From Desulfarculus sp. (GTDB lineage Bacteria; Desulfobacterota; Desulfarculia; Desulfarculales; Desulfarculaceae): a DNA stretch of 64,000 nt. Where the stretch lies: contig JACRDC010000058.1 in assembly GCA_016218705.1 (NCBI GenBank), forward strand, positions 1 through 64,000. The letters run 5' to 3'. The notes beneath the pieces are model-generated. The model had not been told where the DNA came from. It saw only the letters and a program-made list of their open reading frames with translations, and ran no database searches. Numbering within the stretch: the first letter of the stretch is position 1; each line of letters opens with the position of its first letter. Position numbers and translations under genes: made by a program. Of this stretch, positions 59,885 to 64,000 are shown piece by piece.

Positions 59885-60499
59885 ATGCTGGTACCCAAAT
59901 CCATTTATCTCACCAGGGGCAAGGGCATCCACCGCGAACGGCTGGCCAGCTTCGAGTTGGCGTTGCGCGACGCCGGCATCGCCGAGGCCAACCTGGTGCA
60001 CGTCTCCAGCATCTTCCCACCTCATTGCAAGCTCATCACCCGCAAAAAGGGCGAGAGCATGCTGAAATCGGGCCAGATACTCTTCTGCGTCATGGCCCGC
60101 AACGACACCGACGAACCCAACCGCCTGATTTCGGCCAGCATCGGCCTGGCCATGCCCGCCGACCGCTCGCTGCACGGCTATCTTTCGGAGCACAAGGGCT
60201 TCGGCCAGAACGCCCGCCAGTCCGGCGACTACGCCGAGGACCTGGCCGCCGAGATGCTGGCCACCACGCTGGGCATAGACTTCGACGTGGACCAGAGCTG
60301 GGACGAGAAGAAACAGGTCTTCCGCATGTCCAGCAAGATCGTGCGCACCGACAACTTCACCCAGACGGCGGTGGGCCCCAAGGACGGCAAGTGGATCACC
60401 GCCGTGGCCGCCGCGGTGATGATAATGGCCTGGCAGGAAGAAGAAGAGCCCCCGGTCCTCCATCACCCCAAACCAGCCACCCGCGCCAAGAAGCGCTAG
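59885..60499 (+). CDS. pdaD: Pyruvoyl-dependent arginine decarboxylase
   Basis: This 204-residue proenzyme cleaves itself at Ser41-Ser42 in VHVSSIFPP to make the pyruvoyl group, and decarboxylates arginine to agmatine. KSIYLTRGKGIHRERLASFE, GFGQNARQSGDYAEDLAAEM and KWITAVAAAVMI are family features. The C-terminal 20 residues are a charged extension. The start follows GGGAGGTGG. With the divergent speB and DHS-like gene it forms a polyamine locus. Confidence 0.93.
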   Translation: MLVPKSIYLTRGKGIHRERLASFELALRDAGIAEANLVHVSSIFPPHCKLITRKKGESMLKSGQILFCVMARNDTDEPNRLISASIGLAMPADRSLHGYLSEHKGFGQNARQSGDYAEDLAAEMLATTLGIDFDVDQSWDEKKQVFRMSSKIVRTDNFTQTAVGPKDGKWITAVAAAVMIMAWQEEEEPPVLHHPKPATRAKKR

Positions 60500-60627
60500 G
60501 GGCCTGTCGGAGTAATACGCAGACAAAGGCCAGGCCGGCCCTGGCCGGGGGTGTTTGGCCAGCTCCCTCCCGGCAAGGCCACCCAGGCGCCACCCAGCGG
60601 GCCTGAAGGCCCGGCGGAGCAAGGACC

Positions 60628-61206
60628 ATGCATCTGCCCCTGGCCGTGGCCATCACCGGCGCCAGCGGCGCCATTTATGGCGTGGAACTGCTCAAGGCCC
60701 TCAAGGACCTGGGCCGTCCGGCCCACTTGATCATCAGCCATGCCGGCCAGCGTACCCTGGAACTGGAGACCGATTTGCGCCTGGCCGACGTCCAGGCCTT
60801 GGCGGCCAGGGTGCATGAGGTGGACGACCTGGCGGCGCCGCTGTCCAGCGGCTCCTTCCAGACCGCCGGCCTGGCCGTGACGCCCTGCTCCATCAAGACC
60901 CTTTCGGCCCTCGCCCACAGCTACAACCACAACCTGATTACCCGCGCCGCCGACGTCTGCCTCAAGGAGCGGCGCCGGCTGGTCCTGGTGGTGCGCGAGA
61001 CGCCCCTGCACCAGGGCCACCTGGAGCTCATGGCCCGGGCCGCCAGCCTGGGAGCGGTGATCCTGCCGCCCATGCCGGCCTTCTACCACCGGCCGGCCAC
61101 GGTGCTGGACATCGTCCACCAGACCGTGGGCAAGGTGCTGGATCAGTTTGGGGTGGAGCACGGCCTCTTCGCCCGCTGGGCCGGCGCCGGGCAGGAGCCG
61201 GCGTGA
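60628..61206 (+). CDS. ubiX: UbiX-family flavin prenyltransferase
   Basis: This 192-residue enzyme attaches a dimethylallyl unit to FMN to make prenyl-FMN for UbiD-type decarboxylases. VAITGASGAIYGVELLKAL is the FMN-binding N-terminus, and LVLVVRETPLHQGHLELM and ILPPMPAFYHRPATVLDIV are conserved. No UbiD partner is in the window. It overlaps the next gene as GTGA. Confidence 0.94.
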   Translation: MHLPLAVAITGASGAIYGVELLKALKDLGRPAHLIISHAGQRTLELETDLRLADVQALAARVHEVDDLAAPLSSGSFQTAGLAVTPCSIKTLSALAHSYNHNLITRAADVCLKERRRLVLVVRETPLHQGHLELMARAASLGAVILPPMPAFYHRPATVLDIVHQTVGKVLDQFGVEHGLFARWAGAGQEPA

Positions 61207-61934
61207 TCGAGACCGGGGAGCAACTTGCCGGCCAGCGCCTGGCGCCGGGCCAGGTCTTCAGCTTCGCCTGCCACCCCGGCCTGGCCTGCTTCAACACCTG
61301 CTGCGCTAATAAGCGCCTGCCGGTGCTGCCCTACGACCTGCTGCGCCTGCGCCGGGGGCTGGGACTAAAATCCCAGGAGGTGCTGGAGCGCCATCTGGAA
61401 CTGGACCTGGACCCGGTCTCGGGCTGGCCGGTATTGCGCCTCAAGCTGGACCAAGAGGGCCGCTGCCCCCTGGTGAGCCCGGCGGGCTGCGCGGTCTATG
61501 CCCACCGGCCAGCGGCCTGCCGCACCTATCCCCTGGCCCGGGCCGTGGCCCCCGGCCCGCCGGTCAAGGAGGTGTTTCTCAGGCAGGAGGCCCCGGCCTG
61601 CCTGGGCTGGCAAGAAGACCGCCCCCTGACCGTGGGGGACTGGGTGGCCGACCAAGGCCTGGAGCCCTATCAGGCCGCCAACGACGCCCTGCTGGGCCTG
61701 TTCTTCCATCCCCGGCGGCGGGGCCGCCTGGAGTTCCAGCCGGCCCAGATTCACGCCGTGATCCTGGGCCTGTACAACCTGGACCTGTTTCGCTCCCTGG
61801 CGGGCCAGGCCGATTTCAGCCCGCGCTTCGGCTTCGCGCCCCAGCGGGTGCAAGAGGCCCTGGCCCGCGACGAGGACCTCTTGCTGCTGGGCCGCGACTG
61901 GCTGGAGAGACAGCTTTTCGCCGTGGGCGGCTGA
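61203..61934 (+). CDS. YkgJ-family cysteine-cluster protein
   Basis: This 243-residue protein has the zinc/iron-chelating cysteine pattern of YkgJ: CFNTCC near residue 30, CPLVSPAGCAVYAHRPAACRTYPL near 95-118. The family's role is unknown. It starts with GTG overlapping the ubiX stop, so the two are coupled. The C-terminal half is helical without recognisable domain. Confidence 0.85.
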   Translation: MIETGEQLAGQRLAPGQVFSFACHPGLACFNTCCANKRLPVLPYDLLRLRRGLGLKSQEVLERHLELDLDPVSGWPVLRLKLDQEGRCPLVSPAGCAVYAHRPAACRTYPLARAVAPGPPVKEVFLRQEAPACLGWQEDRPLTVGDWVADQGLEPYQAANDALLGLFFHPRRRGRLEFQPAQIHAVILGLYNLDLFRSLAGQADFSPRFGFAPQRVQEALARDEDLLLLGRDWLERQLFAVGG

Positions 61935-61958
61935 CACCCTGGCGCCGGGGAGGTGACC

Positions 61959-62240
61959 ATGCGGCTTTTCACCATCATCGCGCTGGCCTCGGCCCTGGCC
62001 TGGCCCTGCCTGGCCCTGGCCGGCGAGGCCACCCCCAAGGAGGCGGGCCCCATGACGAGCATGCGCATGAGCCTGGAGCAGCGGGTGGGTGGCGAGGTGT
62101 TTCAGCGGGCCGGCCTGCACAAGCTCAGCCCCGAGGAGCAGTGGGCGCTGGCCGACTGGATTCGCGACTACACCCGCGAGATCACCGCCTATGTTGAGCG
62201 GGAGGTCCGCCGCGAGGCCGGCCAGAAGCCCCAGCCCTGA
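61959..62240 (+). CDS. Small exported protein of unknown function
   Basis: This 93-residue protein has a signal peptide (residues 1-20, ending ALAGEA) and a short helical body, RVGGEVFQRAGLHKLSPEEQ then WALADWIRDYTREITAYVER. The LSPEEQ-x-AL-x-x-WI pattern occurs in scattered periplasmic small proteins without assigned role. The ATG at 61959 follows GGGGAGGTGACC. It is the third gene after ubiX and ykgJ. Confidence 0.7.
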   Translation: MRLFTIIALASALAWPCLALAGEATPKEAGPMTSMRMSLEQRVGGEVFQRAGLHKLSPEEQWALADWIRDYTREITAYVEREVRREAGQKPQP

Positions 62241-62277
62241 ACGCCTAGAGTATCAGCCCCACCCACCAGCCAGCCGC

Positions 62278-62973
62278 CTATTTGGCCGGCGCGGCCGGCG
62301 CTGCGGGCTGGTCCATCTCCTTGAGTTGGCGCTGGGCCGGCTCGAAGTCGGGCTGCAACTTGAGGGCGCGCTCGAACTCCTGGCGGGCCTGGGGCTTGAG
62401 GCCCAGTGCCAGCAGTATCTTGCCCAGCTCGGTGTGGTACAGGGCAAAGCGCAGCTCCCCCTGGAACAGATGGTTGAACTCCTGGAAGGAGCGGTCGTAC
62501 TGCCCTTGCAGGGCCAAGACCCGGGCCAGATCGAAGCGTGCGTCCTCCAGGTCCGACCGCTGGGCCAGGGCCTTGCTCAACAGCTCGTGGGCCTGCTTGA
62601 GCTTATCGCGGTCAAAGGAATAGAGCTTGCCCAGCATGGCCATGGCCTGCACGTGACCGGGGTCCAGCTCCAGGCAGCGGCTGAAGGCGGGCACCGCCTT
62701 CTGGGGCTCGTGGGCCAAAAAGTGGGCCATGCCCAACCAGAAGTGGGCCGAGGCCTGGCGAGGCTGGGCCTCGGCGCAGGCCGCGAAGAGCTTGGCCGCC
62801 TGCTTGAAGTCCCGCTGATTCAGGGCCTGCTGCCCGCTGGCCAGGCAGTCCTGGGCCGGGGCTGGCTCTTTCTTGTCGCAGCCAAACAAGGAGACAGCCA
62901 TTACCAGGGCCAGCAGGAACGTAAGGGCCGCCGCCGCCCGCACTAGCCCTCTCATGCCCGACTTATGTGCCAT
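62278..62973 (-). CDS. Tetratricopeptide-repeat lipoprotein
   Basis: This 231-residue protein has a lipoprotein signal (FLLALVMAVSLFGC) and about five TPR units (for example ASGQQALNQRDFKQAAKLFA, AHFWLGMAHFLAHEPQKAVP, YHTELGKILLALGLKPQARQ). It probably acts in periplasmic protein assembly. The start at 62973 follows GGGGGGTAGG. It converges with the small exported protein gene, 37 bases apart. Confidence 0.87.
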   Translation of the reverse strand: MAHKSGMRGLVRAAAALTFLLALVMAVSLFGCDKKEPAPAQDCLASGQQALNQRDFKQAAKLFAACAEAQPRQASAHFWLGMAHFLAHEPQKAVPAFSRCLELDPGHVQAMAMLGKLYSFDRDKLKQAHELLSKALAQRSDLEDARFDLARVLALQGQYDRSFQEFNHLFQGELRFALYHTELGKILLALGLKPQARQEFERALKLQPDFEPAQRQLKEMDQPAAPAAPAK

Positions 62974-63054
62974 CCTACCCCCCTGCGGTCCCGCCCAAAA
63001 AGTTGAAGGAGGGGCAAGCCCCTCCCTGGCGTACCGACCTGAATGCCCCGGCCC

Positions 63055-63894
63055 CTAGTAGTGGCCCAGGTAGTAGTTGATGTAGCCTGAATACAGGGTG
63101 TTGACGTCGGCACCGCTGGCGGTGCCGGTCATGCCGGTTTCCTTGCCAAAGGCCTTGCGGAAGGCGGTGTCGTAGTCATTGCCCGAGGCCAGGTAGCGCA
63201 GGGCGTCCTGGATGGCCCCCCAGCCGCCGCTGTCGGCCAGATATTTCCCGATGGTCTTGAGTTGCACCAAGTCCAGGCTGCTGGCCGCCCCCTGCATGTA
63301 GTTGCTGCCGGAGGTCAGCCAACTGACGCGCTTGCTGCCGTTGCTGCTGTAGCTGTTGACCATGGAGCCCAACTGGGCCTTGCTGTACTGGGGGCCGTGG
63401 GGATAAGCCACGTCGCCGATGTAATAGGAAAGTGACTCACTTACCCAGGTGTAGGCCGCCGCCCCGCTGGAGCCCCAGGCGTAGCGGTTCTGCAATTTGG
63501 TCTCGTGAAAGAAGAGCACGTGGCCGGTCTCGTGGGCAACGGTGCTGCCGTAATCGCGCAGGTAGGAGTCCTTGGTGGAGTCGCCGTACAACAGGTTTAT
63601 ATGGATGGCGTTCTCGCCGGGATAGGTGTAGCCGGCGGTGCCGCTCTTGGGGTCGCTGTAGAAGTAGACGTCTATCTTGCCGTAGCCGCCATTGTCGTAG
63701 CCCAGCACGTCGCGGGGGGTTGTGAAGGCGGCGTTGAGATAGGGGGTGATGGCCTCGGCCACGCCCTGCCAGGAGCCATAATGGATATTGAAGTAGTCGG
63801 TGGTCTTGACCGGGTCGGCCGCCAGGGCGGCCTTGATGGACAACACCAAGAAAACACTAAGCAATAACGCTATGAGCCGAAGTCGGCGTTTCAT
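63055..63894 (-). CDS. Secreted HExxH zinc metallopeptidase-like protein
   Basis: This 279-residue protein has a signal peptide (residues 1-26, ending ALAA), and the zinc motif HETGH (His121, Glu122, His125) in STVAHETGHVLFFHE. A later WVSESLSYYIG has Glu153 as a plausible third ligand, 28 residues on, as in gluzincins. The body is rich in Tyr, Gly and Ser. It resembles peptidase-MA-like secreted proteins. ATG at 63894 is preferred over the TTG codon just before it. Its substrate is unknown. Confidence 0.7.
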   Translation of the reverse strand: MKRRLRLIALLLSVFLVLSIKAALAADPVKTTDYFNIHYGSWQGVAEAITPYLNAAFTTPRDVLGYDNGGYGKIDVYFYSDPKSGTAGYTYPGENAIHINLLYGDSTKDSYLRDYGSTVAHETGHVLFFHETKLQNRYAWGSSGAAAYTWVSESLSYYIGDVAYPHGPQYSKAQLGSMVNSYSSNGSKRVSWLTSGSNYMQGAASSLDLVQLKTIGKYLADSGGWGAIQDALRYLASGNDYDTAFRKAFGKETGMTGTASGADVNTLYSGYINYYLGHY

Positions 63895-64000
63895 CAAGAA
63901 CCTGCTCCCTTGGGCGTTTACACCCCAATCGGGATTCAGCTTAGCATGCTTTAATTTTATTTTCTACCTAATTAGCTGCTGGGGCGCCGGTGCCGGCGTG
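63895..64000. other. Upstream region of the secreted peptidase gene
   Basis: This stretch is AT-rich at 63945-63975, fitting a promoter for the minus-strand gene (TAAAAT-like -10 candidates). No gene is visible before the window ends. Confidence 0.4.

Noticed and set aside
1-64000. CRISPR array
   Set aside because: No evenly spaced direct repeats with unique spacers were found; repeats seen are palindromic and scattered.
1-64000. Insertion sequence or prophage
   Set aside because: No transposase, integrase or phage structural gene was recognised; the repeat elements are non-coding.

Overview
The window is GC-rich bacterial chromosome with dense, mostly minus-strand genes. The gene set points to an anaerobic, respiring member of the Desulfobacterota (former Deltaproteobacteria), plausibly near Desulfarculales. 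The evidence is a selenocysteine-containing periplasmic formate dehydrogenase, several MoeA paralogues including a MoeA/PBP fusion, FmdE-, FmdB- and FrhB-like proteins, an indolepyruvate:ferredoxin oxidoreductase, a sigma-54 promoter on flgE, and a citramalate/citrate-synthase-like enzyme. The phylum is a fairly confident inference; the genus is not settled by the sequence.

Region by region. 1-2.5 kb: a repeat copy and the flagellar hook gene flgE. 2.5-14 kb: a molybdenum/tungsten and formate block (moeA-like, fmdE-like, fdhE-fdhB-fdhA on the minus strand with an in-frame UGA read as Sec, a moeA-PBP fusion, moeA). 14-16.6 kb: an exported peroxiredoxin and thioredoxin-fold protein, a MntA/HepT toxin-antitoxin pair and a ModE-like regulator. 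16.8-22.2 kb: an acyl-CoA ligase and an adjacent hybrid histidine kinase plus sigma-54 activator. 22.3-24.4 kb: an AGXT-like aminotransferase and a DapA/HOGA-like aldolase. 24.7-26.9 kb: cheD-HDOD-cheY-cheX. 27-30 kb: mobB-like gene, ferritin-like gene, RCK potassium channel, fmdB-like gene. 30-43.3 kb: a long minus-strand translation/RNA operon (tRNA-Gly, rimP, nusA, ylxR, infB, DUF503, rbfA, nrnA, truB, rpsO, pnp, M16 protease, dut, MBL hydrolase). 43.6-47.3 kb: frhB-like plus iorAB. 47.6-50 kb: a lone biotinyl/lipoyl carrier and an HMGL-like synthase carrying a C-terminal Cache domain. 50-54 kb: a LysM lipoprotein, aspS and hisS. 54-57.6 kb: amidohydrolase, repeat, chemoreceptor. 57.7-60.5 kb: a polyamine locus (deoxyhypusine-synthase-like, speB, divergent pdaD). 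60.6-64 kb: ubiX, a cysteine-cluster protein, two small exported proteins and a secreted HExxH protease.

How the genes fit together. Formate oxidation in the periplasm needs pterin cofactor (the MoeA proteins, MobB), maturation (FdhE) and metal-responsive control (ModE). fdhA and one moeA share an upstream palindrome of the form TGTCA-N4-TGRCA, which suggests co-regulation. Arginine is probably turned into agmatine, putrescine and then a homospermidine-like polyamine by PdaD, SpeB and the DHS homologue. AGXT plus the HOGA-like aldolase resemble the two glyoxylate-handling enzymes of the hydroxyproline route.

The non-coding DNA is unusually patterned. A roughly 205-bp multi-hairpin element with TAATACCAA ends occurs in two full and two partial copies, alongside several smaller dispersed palindromes that sit at gene ends, in two cases supplying the stop codon. 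No insertion sequence, prophage, CRISPR array or rRNA gene was seen.
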